Of a stretch of 64,000 nucleotides of DNA, positions 8,931 through 18,040 are shown piece by piece. The first letter of the stretch is position 1. The number at the start of each line of letters is the position of its first letter. Below the pieces are notes generated by a model that ran no database searches, was not told the origin of the DNA, and saw only the letters and a program-made list of their open reading frames with translations. Both the position numbers and the translations under genes were made by a program. The DNA lies in contig NZ_JBNGOZ010000003.1 of assembly GCF_050589825.1 (NCBI RefSeq), forward strand, positions 124,001-188,000. Direction: 5' to 3'. The DNA comes from Carboxylicivirga longa (GTDB lineage: Bacteria; Bacteroidota; Bacteroidia; Bacteroidales; Marinilabiliaceae).

Positions 8931-9234
8931 CTGATTTTTGTTAGCACTGTTTATGATATAAATCAGCGTGGGCTTTTGATATAAAACTACTTTGAGCTTT
9001 TCGCTTGCGTTTTGAAAGATTAAATATCACTCTGCTCACAATTTTATACAGTATATCTATCAATTTGTAAGAAGGATCATCTTAGTCTGAATAACTTCGT
9101 TTGGGTCGATAGTTGAATTGCATATTCCTTATTTAGTTAATTTTAGTATTATTTAACCAAGATTTATAAGGTTAATATGTTTTAAAACAACCTTTTTTTA
9201 GGGCGAAAAATGAGGTTTAGCTTTGATTAGTTTT

Positions 9235-9242
9235 TACATTTG
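9235..9242 (+). promoter_or_regulatory. -7 box (TACATTTG) of the methylmalonyl-CoA operon
   Basis: TACATTTG matches TAnnTTTG exactly and is 35 bases upstream of the epimerase ATG, at the end of an AT-rich gene-free stretch that follows the GH20 terminator. A TTTG at 9222-9225 is too close to serve as a classical -33 element. Confidence 0.4.
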
Positions 9243-9276
9243 CTGAAACATTTTATTAAACAATAAATTATTAAAG

Positions 9277-9687
9277 ATGAAACCAACGCATATTGAGCAC
9301 ATTGGGATTGCAGTGAAAGATTTGAAGGAAGCCATTCCTTTTTTTGAGAAGGTTTATGGTTTAGAGTGTTACGCCGTTGAGGAAGTAGCTGACCAGAAGG
9401 TGAAAACGGCTTTCTTTAAGGTGGGCGATACCAAAATTGAGTTGCTGGAGTCAACGGATCCTGAGGGACCCATTGGTAAATTTCTGGAGAAAAAAGGAGA
9501 GGGTATTCACCACATGGCATTTGCCGTTGAAAACCTGGCCGAAAAATTAACTTTTGCCGAGGAGCAAGGCGTTCGTTTGATTGACAAGGCACCCCGCAAA
9601 GGAGCAGAAGGTTTAAATATTGGCTTCTTACATCCAAAATCAACCTTTGGTGTTTTAACAGAGCTTTGCGAAGACCCCAATAAGTAA
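9277..9687 (+). CDS. mce: Methylmalonyl-CoA epimerase
   Basis: The protein interconverts (2S)- and (2R)-methylmalonyl-CoA in the succinate-propionate pathway. The 136 residues form one vicinal-oxygen-chelate domain pair. The metal ligands are visible as His in IEHIGIAV (about residue 7), Gln/Glu residues in the middle strand, His in GIHHMAF and Glu in LTELCED near the C-terminus. It is the first gene of an operon followed within 36 bases by the carboxyltransferase subunit, the usual Bacteroidetes arrangement. No mutase gene is present in this window. Confidence 0.95.
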   Translation: MKPTHIEHIGIAVKDLKEAIPFFEKVYGLECYAVEEVADQKVKTAFFKVGDTKIELLESTDPEGPIGKFLEKKGEGIHHMAFAVENLAEKLTFAEEQGVRLIDKAPRKGAEGLNIGFLHPKSTFGVLTELCEDPNK

Positions 9688-9723
9688 TCCATTTTCTGAC
9701 TATTAATTACTACTCTACTCTAT

Positions 9724-11283
9724 ATGTCAACTCAGGATAAAATTAAAAAACTTATTGATCTCCGCTCAGATGCTAAGCTGGGTGGAGGCGAAAAACGTAT
9801 CGATAAGCAGCATGCCCAGGGTAAAATGACGGCCCGCGAGCGCATCGAAGTCTTACTCGATGACGGCTCTTTTGAAGAGCTGGATATGTTTGTTACGCAT
9901 CGCTGTACCAATTTTGGTATGGAGAAAAATAAATTTCTAGGCGATGGTGTGGTTACCGGACACGGTACCATCGATGGCCGTGTGGTGTATGTATATGCCC
10001 AGGATTTTACCGTATTTGGCGGCTCACTGTCCGAAACAATGGCCCAGAAGATCTGTAAGATCATGGACATGGCCATGAAGGTAGGTGCGCCCGTTATCGG
10101 TATCAACGACTCGGGCGGCGCACGTATTCAGGAGGGGGTGACCTCCCTGGCCGGATACGCCGAGATCTTTGAGCGTAACATATTGGCATCGGGTGTAATA
10201 CCGCAGATTTCCGCTATTTTTGGCCCCTGTGCCGGTGGCGCTGTGTATTCGCCTGCCTTAACTGATTTTATCATGATGACTGAAGAATCGTCATACATGT
10301 TTGTAACCGGTCCTAAGGTGGTGAAAACCGTGACCGGCGAAGAAATTACAGTGGCTGATCTGGGCGGCGCTGATGTGCATGCTTCTAAATCGGGCGTGGC
10401 ACATTTTAAGGTTGAGGATGAGCAGGAAGGTCTCTTACTGATTCGTAAGCTGGTATCCTATCTGCCGCAAAACAATATGGAAGAAGCACCCGCACTTGAG
10501 TGTCACGATCCCATTGACCGCCTTGACGATGCCCTGAATGACATAGTGCCGGATAACCCCAACCTGCCTTACGACATGAAAGATATTATCTTTTCCATTG
10601 CCGATGAGGGGGAGTTTTTGGAGGTACACCGCAACTATGCAAAAAATATTATCACCGGCTTCTGCCGCATGGATGGTCAGTCCGTGGGAGTAGTAGCCAA
10701 TCAACCCAACTATCTGGCCGGAGTACTTGATTGCGATGCTTCCCGCAAAGCAGCCCGTTTTGTGCAGATGTGCGATGCCTTTAACATTCCCATTCTAACA
10801 CTGGTGGATGTTCCGGGCTTTCTACCCGGGTCGGGACAGGAATATGCCGGTATCATTATTCATGGAGCCAAGTTGATGTTTGCCTATGGTGAGGCCACTG
10901 TGCCCAAAGTAACGGTAACCATTCGCAAGTCGTACGGTGGAGCGCACGATGTGATGTCGTGTAAGCAGCTGCGGGGCGACTTTAACTATGCCTGGCCCAT
11001 GGCAGAGATTGCCGTAATGGGCGCCAAGGGTGCCATTGAGGTGCTGGAGGGGCGTAATGTGGCCAAGCTCGAATCGGATGAGGAAAAAGCCGAGTATGTT
11101 CAGAAGAAAACCGAAGAATATGAAACGGCCTTTGCCAATCCCTATCAGGCAGCTTCCTATGGCTATATCGACGATGTGATAGAGCCCCGAAACACGCGCT
11201 TTAGAGTGATACGTGCCTTCCAGAACTTACAGACCAAGAAGGTGACGAATCCGCCCAAGAAACATTCTAATATTCCATTGTAA
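9724..11283 (+). CDS. mmdA: Methylmalonyl-CoA decarboxylase / propionyl-CoA carboxylase, carboxyltransferase subunit
   Basis: The 519-residue product is a biotin-dependent acyl-CoA carboxyltransferase with N- and C-terminal crotonase-like halves. The oxyanion-hole segments NDSGGARIQEG and FGPCAGGAVYSPAL lie in the first half, and VDVPGFLPGSGQE and KSYGGAHDVM in the second. Its neighbours are a gamma-like membrane anchor, a biotin carrier and a sodium-pumping beta subunit, with no biotin carboxylase. A decarboxylase that converts methylmalonyl-CoA to propionyl-CoA is therefore more likely than an ATP-driven carboxylase. It would be attached to the inner face of the cytoplasmic membrane. Confidence 0.93.
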   Translation: MSTQDKIKKLIDLRSDAKLGGGEKRIDKQHAQGKMTARERIEVLLDDGSFEELDMFVTHRCTNFGMEKNKFLGDGVVTGHGTIDGRVVYVYAQDFTVFGGSLSETMAQKICKIMDMAMKVGAPVIGINDSGGARIQEGVTSLAGYAEIFERNILASGVIPQISAIFGPCAGGAVYSPALTDFIMMTEESSYMFVTGPKVVKTVTGEEITVADLGGADVHASKSGVAHFKVEDEQEGLLLIRKLVSYLPQNNMEEAPALECHDPIDRLDDALNDIVPDNPNLPYDMKDIIFSIADEGEFLEVHRNYAKNIITGFCRMDGQSVGVVANQPNYLAGVLDCDASRKAARFVQMCDAFNIPILTLVDVPGFLPGSGQEYAGIIIHGAKLMFAYGEATVPKVTVTIRKSYGGAHDVMSCKQLRGDFNYAWPMAEIAVMGAKGAIEVLEGRNVAKLESDEEKAEYVQKKTEEYETAFANPYQAASYGYIDDVIEPRNTRFRVIRAFQNLQTKKVTNPPKKHSNIPL

Positions 11284-11294
11284 AATCAAGTACC

Positions 11295-11654
11295 ATGACC
11301 TTATTAATTGTAGATTCAATGACCTGGACCATCACCGTTCTGGGATGGTTCATCGTCTTTCTGGCACTGGTATTCTTGATCGGGGTGTTTCTTACGGTTC
11401 CAAAAATTCTTAACTGGAGCCTGAAACGATCCCTGCGTAAAAAGAACAAGGACAATGTGAAGGAAGACGAGTCGGACGATGCCTGGACCATCACGGGCGA
11501 GACAAATGCGGCAATCGCAATGGCCATTCATCTGTATTTTAATGAAATGCACGATGAGGAGAGCAATGTGATTACCATTAAAGAGGTACGTAAGCGTTAC
11601 TCCCCCTGGAGCTCCAAAGTGTATAGTTTTAACAATGTTAATTTCCCCAGATAG
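11295..11654 (+). CDS. OadG-like small membrane subunit of the sodium-pumping decarboxylase
   Basis: The 119-residue protein has one membrane helix at about residues 14-36 (TVLGWFIVFLALVFLIGVFL) and a charged cytoplasmic tail rich in Lys, Asp and Glu. This is the plan of the gamma/delta subunits that anchor the carboxyltransferase to the membrane and help biotin-carrier docking. The C-terminal half includes ITGETNAAIAMAIHLYF, common in the Bacteroidetes version. It lies between the carboxyltransferase and biotin carrier genes with gaps of 11 and 6 bases. Such subunits are poorly conserved, so much of the call rests on context. Confidence 0.85.
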   Translation: MTLLIVDSMTWTITVLGWFIVFLALVFLIGVFLTVPKILNWSLKRSLRKKNKDNVKEDESDDAWTITGETNAAIAMAIHLYFNEMHDEESNVITIKEVRKRYSPWSSKVYSFNNVNFPR

Positions 11655-11660
11655 CAGGAC

Positions 11661-12092
11661 ATGAAAAAATTTAGTTTTACCATTCGAGGTAATAAATACG
11701 ACGTTCACTTAAAGGATCTTGAGGAGAATATCGCTCAAATGGAAGTGAATGGCACTCAATATGAGGTTGAAATACATCAGGACGTAAAAAAACCTGTGAA
11801 AACACCTAAGCTGGTGCGCAAAGAGATTCAGCGTAAGCCGGGCGAAGGATTTATCACGAAAAATGCGGGTGGAGGTACCATTAAGGTGAATGCACCCCTG
11901 CCGGGTAACATCTTCAAAGTATTGGTGAAAGAAGGCGATGTAGTGAAAAAAGGCGATACACTGCTGGTAATGGAAGCCATGAAGATGGAGAATAACGTGC
12001 TGGCCGAGAAGGAAGGTACCATTACTTCGGTAAAGGTGTCGGTGGGTGATGCTGTGTTACAAAACGATGTATTAATTGAAATGGAACAGTAG
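11661..12092 (+). CDS. Biotin carrier protein (biotin/lipoyl attachment domain)
   Basis: The C-terminal domain (about residues 72-143) contains the biotinylation motif EAMKMEN with the acceptor Lys at residue 108. The N-terminal part KKFSFTIRGNKYDVHLKDLEENIAQMEVNG-type fold and a Lys/Pro-rich linker (about 42-62) precede it. The domain carries the carboxyl group from the transferase to the beta subunit. The length of 143 is normal for stand-alone carriers in this operon type. It starts 6 bases after the gamma-like gene. Confidence 0.94.
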   Translation: MKKFSFTIRGNKYDVHLKDLEENIAQMEVNGTQYEVEIHQDVKKPVKTPKLVRKEIQRKPGEGFITKNAGGGTIKVNAPLPGNIFKVLVKEGDVVKKGDTLLVMEAMKMENNVLAEKEGTITSVKVSVGDAVLQNDVLIEMEQ

Positions 12093-12129
12093 GCTCCGGC
12101 TTGTGATATCCATTGTTTAAAAATTAATT

Positions 12130-13383
12130 ATGAAAAGACTTATCACGCTTTTTGGTGTGTTATCCATCTTGTTTAGTCTGCAGTTTGTCGGGGGCGGCTT
12201 CGAAGCCATGGCGGCCGGTACTGAGGCGGGAGATACTTTTATGGATCACGCATCAAAGGGGCTGGAAATGTTTTGGAATTTCACCGGTTTTGCCAATGCG
12301 CATTACACCAATCTGATTATGATTGCAATCGGTTTGTTCTTCATTTATCTGGCCATTAAATACGATTACGAACCTTTGTTGTTGATCCCCATTGGTACGG
12401 GCGTTATTCTGGGTAATATACCTTTTTTAGCCGGTTATAAAATCGGTTTATACGAAGAGGGCTCAGTGCTGAATTACCTGTATTTTGGCGTTCAGCAAGG
12501 TGTTTATCCGCCCTTGATATTTTTAGGTATTGGCGCCATGACGGATTTCTCATCCCTGATATCCAATCCCAAACTGATGATTTTGGGAGCCGCAGCTCAG
12601 GTGGGTATTTTTGCCACTTTCCTGGGGGCTTCAGCCCTTGGCTTTACGCCACAGGAGGCCGGTGCCATTGGTATTATCGGGGGTGCTGACGGTCCTACAG
12701 CGATTTTCCTGTCGTCAAAGCTCGCACCTACTCTCATGGGTGCCATCGCCATCGCAGCTTATTCGTACATGGCTTTGGTACCGGTTATTCAACCGCCTAT
12801 TATGCGCCTGATTATTCCCAAGCATGAGCGTACCATTAAGATGAAGCCACCACGTGCCGTGTCCAAGACAGAAAAGATTATGTTTCCCATTATCGGCTTG
12901 TTATTAACGACTTTCATATCACCGTCGTCCTTGCCGCTTTTGGGTATGTTGTTCTTTGGTAATCTCCTGAAAGAGTCGGGTGTTACAGAGCGACTGGCGG
13001 ATACAGCCCGTAACTCCATGATCAATATTGTAACCATTCTGCTGGGAATTACCGTGGGTGCCTCTACACAGGCCGATTATTTCCTCACCACCGATTCATT
13101 GAAGATATTTGGTTTGGGTGCCGTGTCCTTTATGGTAGCTACCGCCGGAGGTTTGATTTTTGCCCGTCTGATGAACTTGTTTTTGAAGGGAGATAATAAG
13201 ATCAATCCACTGATTGGAGCAGCAGGTGTATCCGCTGTTCCTGACTCGGCTCGCGTGGTACAGCACGAAGGCTTAAAGAGCGATCCCAATAACCACCTGC
13301 TGATGCATGCCATGGCACCCAACGTATCGGGCGTTATCGGTTCTGCCGTAGCGGCGGGTATATTACTATCTTTCTTGATGTAA
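12130..13383 (+). CDS. Sodium-translocating decarboxylase beta subunit
   Basis: The integral membrane subunit decarboxylates carboxybiotin and exports Na+. The 417-residue protein has about ten hydrophobic helices. Conserved segments include GAMTDFSSLISNP, IGIIGGADGPTAIFLSSKLAP with the essential Asp in GGADGP, and GAAGVSAVPDSARVVQ near the C-terminus. An N-terminal signal-like helix (residues 2-28) precedes the core, as in many Bacteroidetes homologues. It is the last gene of the operon and is followed by a terminator. The complex couples the succinate-to-propionate step to a sodium gradient. Confidence 0.95.
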   Translation: MKRLITLFGVLSILFSLQFVGGGFEAMAAGTEAGDTFMDHASKGLEMFWNFTGFANAHYTNLIMIAIGLFFIYLAIKYDYEPLLLIPIGTGVILGNIPFLAGYKIGLYEEGSVLNYLYFGVQQGVYPPLIFLGIGAMTDFSSLISNPKLMILGAAAQVGIFATFLGASALGFTPQEAGAIGIIGGADGPTAIFLSSKLAPTLMGAIAIAAYSYMALVPVIQPPIMRLIIPKHERTIKMKPPRAVSKTEKIMFPIIGLLLTTFISPSSLPLLGMLFFGNLLKESGVTERLADTARNSMINIVTILLGITVGASTQADYFLTTDSLKIFGLGAVSFMVATAGGLIFARLMNLFLKGDNKINPLIGAAGVSAVPDSARVVQHEGLKSDPNNHLLMHAMAPNVSGVIGSAVAAGILLSFLM

Positions 13384-13404
13384 AGAGATTTTTTACACAA
13401 TATT

Positions 13405-13438
13405 AAAGGGCTTGTAACACCGTGTTGCAAGCCTTTTT
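13405..13438 (+). terminator. Rho-independent terminator of the decarboxylase operon
   Basis: A stem of AAAGGGCTTGTAACA pairs, with one bulge, with TGTTGCAAGCC followed by a T-run. It lies 22 bases after the beta-subunit stop. Confidence 0.88.
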
Positions 13439-13552
13439 ATTTGCAATGATAAGCTGCGTAAATCAGCAATGAAGGGGGTACTGTTATCTGTTAAAGCTTT
13501 GTTTTTTGTTGTTATTCAACTGCGCTGCGGTTGTCTTGGGATGTCTGTTGTT

Positions 13553-13601
13553 GCCCAGTGCTTCACACCGGGCTATCCATATTCAATCCCTAACGGGATT
13601 G
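13553..13601. repeat. REP-like double hairpin in a gene-free stretch (13439-13782)
   Basis: Two adjacent dyads, GCCC...GGGC (13553-13573) and CAATCCC-TAAC-GGGATTG (13584-13601), resemble an interspersed repeat type I recognise from Bacteroidetes intergenic regions. No coding potential is seen in the 344 bases around them. No second copy is evident in this window. Confidence 0.5.
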
Positions 13602-13782
13602 CGTTGTAATTTCGGAGTAAAGTTTTGTTCTAAATACATGTATTTTTGGATGCTGTGACCGCCCTAAGCTTCGTGTGGGGGTATTCACAGTCAATTCCTT
13701 CGAAATTTGCAGCCCTATGCATTGACAAGTTGCTTTATATGGTGCCCCACATCTTGAAGCTGAGCCATGAGTGGCCGCCCTA

Positions 13783-14469
13783 TTAGTCCATGCGGCGGCA
13801 TTTGATCACTACTTCATCATTGGCCATCAAATACAACTCCTGATTAAATCTAAAAAAGGCATTCACTTGTTCAAGTGCATTCAGATAGCTGCTTTCCAAA
13901 GCGGCGCAGGGGCACATCTTTTTAGTGGTGGATAGTTTTGTTATGGAAAGTCGATTACTACCCTCACTAGTGCTGATTTTACCCTTAAAATGATTGCAGC
14001 CCGCTGTGCCCATCACCGTCATGTTATTCAGGTTAATTTCCAGCGTCAGCTCACAGTTCATCGACAGTGGTTTTTGACCCTTTAGATCCATTACGCCCCA
14101 AATGTCGTAGAGAGCATGGGCCGGCGGACAATAGGCAGCCGAGTCAATGATCTCAGCTAGCTCATAGCTGATGGAGGAGGCATCGGCCGGTACGTCTGAC
14201 CTTTTATGCGTGTTTATTGCAACGGTATAAGAAGTACCCGGGGTGTGAGTAAATCCCTTGATGGGGGCATAAAAATACTGCCAATGTTCTTGTTCAGATT
14301 TTCGTACCAGCAGGCATTTCATAGGACCTACACCTGTACAATCCACCTTGTAAGGTGCCACCTCATATACTACTTGTCCATTTGGTTTTGGTTGTGGCTT
14401 TTGCTTCTTCTGCAGGACTGAACAAGCGGCTAACAGTGCCGCACAACAAAATATTAATATCTGTTTCAT
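13783..14469 (-). CDS. Lipoprotein with DUF4377 and META domains
   Basis: The 228-residue product begins with a lipoprotein signal (lipobox LAAC, Cys16) and is probably tethered to the outer membrane. Residues about 33-110 (CLLVRKSEQEHWQYFYAPIKGF) match the DUF4377 pattern. Residues about 120-225 match a META domain, with MTVMGTAGCNHFKGKI and the cysteine pair KKMCPCAALE typical of HslJ-like proteins. META proteins are associated with stress or antibiotic tolerance; the exact role is unknown. It lies 19 bases downstream of the Wzc-like gene on the same strand, so cotranscription is possible. Confidence 0.8.
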   Translation of the reverse strand: MKQILIFCCAALLAACSVLQKKQKPQPKPNGQVVYEVAPYKVDCTGVGPMKCLLVRKSEQEHWQYFYAPIKGFTHTPGTSYTVAINTHKRSDVPADASSISYELAEIIDSAAYCPPAHALYDIWGVMDLKGQKPLSMNCELTLEINLNNMTVMGTAGCNHFKGKISTSEGSNRLSITKLSTTKKMCPCAALESSYLNALEQVNAFFRFNQELYLMANDEVVIKCRRMD

Positions 14470-14488
14470 TTCATTACTTTATTCGTTT

Positions 14489-16873
14489 CTACTCTTCGTA
14501 ATATCCGTGACCGTATCCATAGCCATACCCGTATCCATAGCCGTAACCATATTTGTTGCGTCTGACTTGTATGTCGTTTAGTAAGATGCCGATATTACTT
14601 ACATCTTCCTCCTGCATGTTTTTTATGGTTTGTGCCAATACCGATTTAACCGTATGTTGTTGCCGTACCAAAAAGATAAGGGTATCAGTATGCCGCGCCA
14701 GAAGATAGGGGTCGGACACAATACCCATGGGCGGTGTATCGATGATGATGATGTCAAAGTCGGCCTTTAACCTATCCATAAAAGCTTTGGTATTGGCGGC
14801 ACTGATCAGCTCCGAAGGGTTAGGAGGGATATCACCCGAGGGTAATATAGTCAGGTTTTCCTGTCCTGAAGGAACCAGTATTTCTTCGTAAGCTACTTGC
14901 CCTATCAGATAGTTGGAGATACCCTTTTTATTGTTGATGTCAAGTATCTTATTTAAACCGGGCTTACGCAGGTCAAAGCCCAGTAGGGCCGTTTTCTTGC
15001 CACTGAGGGCAAAGGCAGCCGCTGTGTTAAGGGCACAGAAGGTTTTACCTTCGCCCGGCATAGATGAAGATACACCAATAATGGGTGAGGCAACGCCTTT
15101 ATTCATGAACTCAATGCGTGTGCGTAGTCGCCTGAATGTTTCGGTCACCACCGACTTGGGGTGAGACTCCACAATGTTGTGCTCTTCTTTGCTATTATGA
15201 ATAATATTACCCACAATGGGCAAGGAAGTAATGCGCTCGATATCTTCGGTGTCAATTACTTTGTTGTTAAGGAGCTGGCGCAGGGCTAAAAAAGCCAGCG
15301 GAATGATCAGTCCCAGCAGTAAGGCTTTTTGTTTGTTACCTGTTTTATTGGGGGATACCTGTCCGGCAAAACGGGCGCTTTCCAGTACCTGATGATCGGG
15401 TGTATTGGAGGCCTTCTGTATCTGTGCCTCCGATTGCTTACGAAGCAGATAAGTATATACCTCGTTGCTCAAGTCAAATTTCCGCTCAATACCCAATAAC
15501 CGACGCTCTGTTTCGGGCAGGCTGTATAGCTCCTTTTCATTTCGTACCTTCTCGGCCATCAGGCGGATGCGGTTGTCCTCAAACACCTTCAGCTGGCTGG
15601 CAATGGTCTTCAAAAGGGTTTTGCGGGCTATATCAATCTGGTTTTCCAACTCTTTGTTGGCCAGGTTACCCGCCTCACCGTAAGAGCCTATCAGCGACAG
15701 CCGCTGTGAATTAAGATCGATAATGGTCTTAACCTGTTCGCTCAACATGGTATTTTCCATCTCGTACATGGCCGGTGCCAGCACATTGTTCTCATCAATT
15801 TCGTCGGAGAAATAATTCTGCAGGTATAAGAAATAGCTGCGCTTAATCTCCAGCTCCGTCAATTTCTGCTCCACCTCCTGCATGCCGCTAAACAGGTACT
15901 CAGCCTTGGCCGATACGCTTTGTATGCGGTTGTTAGTTCGGAACTGACTGAGTTCTGAGCCGGTCAACTGCAGGGAGTCGGCAATTACCAGCAATTGCTG
16001 ACTGATAAAGTCTATGGTATTGGTGGCAATGAGGTTTTTCTGTTTTAGGTTATTGGCAATGAATACGCTGGCCAGTTCATTAAGGAAGACCTGGTTTTTT
16101 TCGTTGTTTCTGCCGGTGACAGACACCCGTATGATGGAAGAACCTTCGCGGGGCGGTTGCGCTATCAATCGGCTCTTAAAACTGGCAGCCAGCTGTCGTG
16201 GATGGTTAAATACAAAGTACTGCTCAGTACCACTGTTGTAATGCGTGCTACGGGGTACAATCTTAAAAGAGGCCCAGGGGGTGGTCACCATTTCGTTGTA
16301 GGTTACGGTGGCTTCATACTGGATTGGGCCCACGGTGCTGCCTTCACGTTCTCCTTTGTACACGTGGGTGCTGCTCATCTTCTCAGTATTGACCAATACC
16401 TTGCACTGTCGCTCGTTGAGCGGTAGTATGTAGATGGGTGTATTGAGCAGCTGCGGGTAGGTGGAGTCAAACTCAATGTGGTAATTGGTATTGCGGTACA
16501 TCTCGGTGTTTTTCAGGCGCCCTTCGGCAAAATAGCTGACGTGAAAATCCAGCCGGTCGATGGTTTGTTGCACCACGTCCCACGAGGTGAGTATGGCCAC
16601 CTGATTATCGATGCTGCGCTGTCCCGGGGTCAGTCCAAAACCCTGCATCAGGTCTTTGTTAGGCATCACATCACCCCGTTCCTCCATCAGCAGGGTAATG
16701 GTGGTGCGATAGACCGGATGTACATAGCGGTGTATCATAAAAACCACAAACAGACTCAGCGGTATGGTGATGGCAAAGAGCCACCAGAAATGCAGTAAGT
16801 CTTGAATAAAACGTTTTATATCGATATTAAAAGGCGAGTTGTTGCCTTGCGAGGGATGTGATTGAGGCAGCAT
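14489..16873 (-). CDS. Wzc-like polysaccharide co-polymerase and BY-kinase
   Basis: The 794-residue protein controls chain length and export of a surface polysaccharide. A Wzz domain with membrane helices near residues 33-53 and 520-540 flanks a long periplasmic coiled-coil region. A cytoplasmic bacterial tyrosine kinase follows, with Walker A (MPGEGKT, about 604-612), Walker A' (LLGFDLRKPG, about 630) and Walker B (IIIIDTPP, about 708). The C-terminal tail from about residue 775 is a run of Gly-Tyr dipeptides ending GHGYYEE, the autophosphorylated tyrosine cluster. It lies 5 bases after the Wza-like gene. Export of the polymer from the 28-64 kb locus is plausible but not shown. Confidence 0.95.
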   Translation of the reverse strand: MLPQSHPSQGNNSPFNIDIKRFIQDLLHFWWLFAITIPLSLFVVFMIHRYVHPVYRTTITLLMEERGDVMPNKDLMQGFGLTPGQRSIDNQVAILTSWDVVQQTIDRLDFHVSYFAEGRLKNTEMYRNTNYHIEFDSTYPQLLNTPIYILPLNERQCKVLVNTEKMSSTHVYKGEREGSTVGPIQYEATVTYNEMVTTPWASFKIVPRSTHYNSGTEQYFVFNHPRQLAASFKSRLIAQPPREGSSIIRVSVTGRNNEKNQVFLNELASVFIANNLKQKNLIATNTIDFISQQLLVIADSLQLTGSELSQFRTNNRIQSVSAKAEYLFSGMQEVEQKLTELEIKRSYFLYLQNYFSDEIDENNVLAPAMYEMENTMLSEQVKTIIDLNSQRLSLIGSYGEAGNLANKELENQIDIARKTLLKTIASQLKVFEDNRIRLMAEKVRNEKELYSLPETERRLLGIERKFDLSNEVYTYLLRKQSEAQIQKASNTPDHQVLESARFAGQVSPNKTGNKQKALLLGLIIPLAFLALRQLLNNKVIDTEDIERITSLPIVGNIIHNSKEEHNIVESHPKSVVTETFRRLRTRIEFMNKGVASPIIGVSSSMPGEGKTFCALNTAAAFALSGKKTALLGFDLRKPGLNKILDINNKKGISNYLIGQVAYEEILVPSGQENLTILPSGDIPPNPSELISAANTKAFMDRLKADFDIIIIDTPPMGIVSDPYLLARHTDTLIFLVRQQHTVKSVLAQTIKNMQEEDVSNIGILLNDIQVRRNKYGYGYGYGYGYGYGHGYYEE

Positions 16874-16878
16874 AAAAT

Positions 16879-17691
16879 TTATTTAATAATAGCATCAAGG
16901 GTCAGGTAAAGGGCCAGAGCGGTGGTGATCAGCCCCAGTGAAAAGGATTCGCCAATGCCCAGCTGTTTGGCGCGCATCGGACGGACGTACAAAAGGTCGT
17001 TGGGGTAGATATAGTAATACTCCGAATTGACGATGTTTTTATCGGTCAGATCCACCTCGTAGGTAACCGGACCGTCGGGCAGCTGACGCACCAGCTTCAT
17101 CTTTCGCTTTTTACCAAAAGGGGTTGTCCCTCCGGCCATGGCCACAGCTTCAAATATGGTGACTTGCTCCTTTTGCATGGTCTGTACCCCTTGCTTTCGG
17201 AATTCGCCCAAGGCGGTAAAGGTGTTGGAAGCCAGTTTAAACGTGAGGTTATATTCCTTTAGGAAAGGTTTCAGGGCTTCCTGTACCCGTGTTTTCCCCA
17301 TTTTCACATTACAGCCCGCCAGATTAATCTTACCCACGTAAGGGAAGTCGATGTTCATGGAGTCATCGATCTGGTAATAGAAAAAATTCTGATTGCGTTG
17401 CGCGTTACCGCCTCCACTGCTGCTCGATTGGTTGAAAAACTCCGATAGCTTTGGATCCGGGGTTGAAACATTGATGAATAAGTAGTCGTTGGGCATCAAA
17501 AAATACTTATCGGTGATGTTAGTGCCCGGGCCAAAGGGATTTTCATAATTTCCTTTTGTGCTCTTATCCTGCAATAATATGTACTCTTTTTGAGGAATGC
17601 AGCCACTTAACAAAAAGGTAACTACAAAAATACTGATGATGGTTGGCTTATAGTAGCGCATGGGTTTGATAGGATGGATATTATTATTCAT
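16879..17691 (-). CDS. Wza-like polysaccharide export lipoprotein
   Basis: An outer-membrane polysaccharide export protein of 270 residues. A lipoprotein signal ends at Cys31 (LLSGC). The Poly_export domain covers about residues 62-150 (YLFINVSTPDP, VGKINLAGC). A SLBB-like segment (about 150-235) includes TFTALGEFRKQG and FEAVAMAGGTTPFG. A C-terminal hydrophobic helix (about 248-268) is typical of the Bacteroidetes form, which is shorter than E. coli Wza. It is transcribed with the Wzc-like kinase. Several in-frame ATGs exist near the start; MRYYKP at residue 11 is an alternative that keeps the signal peptide. Confidence 0.93.
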   Translation of the reverse strand: MNNNIHPIKPMRYYKPTIISIFVVTFLLSGCIPQKEYILLQDKSTKGNYENPFGPGTNITDKYFLMPNDYLFINVSTPDPKLSEFFNQSSSSGGGNAQRNQNFFYYQIDDSMNIDFPYVGKINLAGCNVKMGKTRVQEALKPFLKEYNLTFKLASNTFTALGEFRKQGVQTMQKEQVTIFEAVAMAGGTTPFGKKRKMKLVRQLPDGPVTYEVDLTDKNIVNSEYYYIYPNDLLYVRPMRAKQLGIGESFSLGLITTALALYLTLDAIIK

Positions 17692-17760
17692 TGCCTGAAG
17701 ATTCGCCTGTTAATTGTTATTTCGTTCAGGTAAAAGAACGATTTTGCTTATTAATATGCG

Positions 17761-17768
17761 CAAAAATA
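17761..17768 (-). promoter_or_regulatory. -7 box (TATTTTTG) for the wza-wzc operon
   Basis: On the minus strand TATTTTTG fits TAnnTTTG and lies 69 bases upstream of the Wza-like start. It sits in the 349-bp gene-free divergent region 17692-18040, which also holds a box facing ffh and otherwise shows nothing coding. Confidence 0.4.
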
Positions 17769-18006
17769 AGGTTTTATTTCTCTTTATAACCATAATACCG
17801 ACGACAATGCACTGAACTTATCACAATCGTTATTTTATCTTTAAAAAACATTTGCTGGTAATGGGGGATGAATTCGCATTCTATGTATTTGTTCATCAGA
17901 CTCATGCGTTGATGTATTTGCTTTGTGTCCGTAGCAAGACAGGAATCCAATGAGGGAAACTATCGCTTAATAGTAAAAAACTGCGGACTATCTCTTATTA
18001 TTTTTT

Positions 18007-18014
18007 TAATTTTG
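18007..18014 (+). promoter_or_regulatory. -7 box (TAATTTTG) for ffh
   Basis: TAATTTTG fits TAnnTTTG exactly and is 26 bases upstream of the ffh ATG, within an AT-rich region. Confidence 0.45.
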
Positions 18015-18040
18015 CAGGAAAATTTAAAATCGTCACAGGA

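Noticed and set aside
9724..13383. Oxaloacetate decarboxylase complex
   Set aside because: The first subunit is an acyl-CoA carboxyltransferase, not a pyruvate carboxylase-like alpha chain, and the epimerase gene precedes it.
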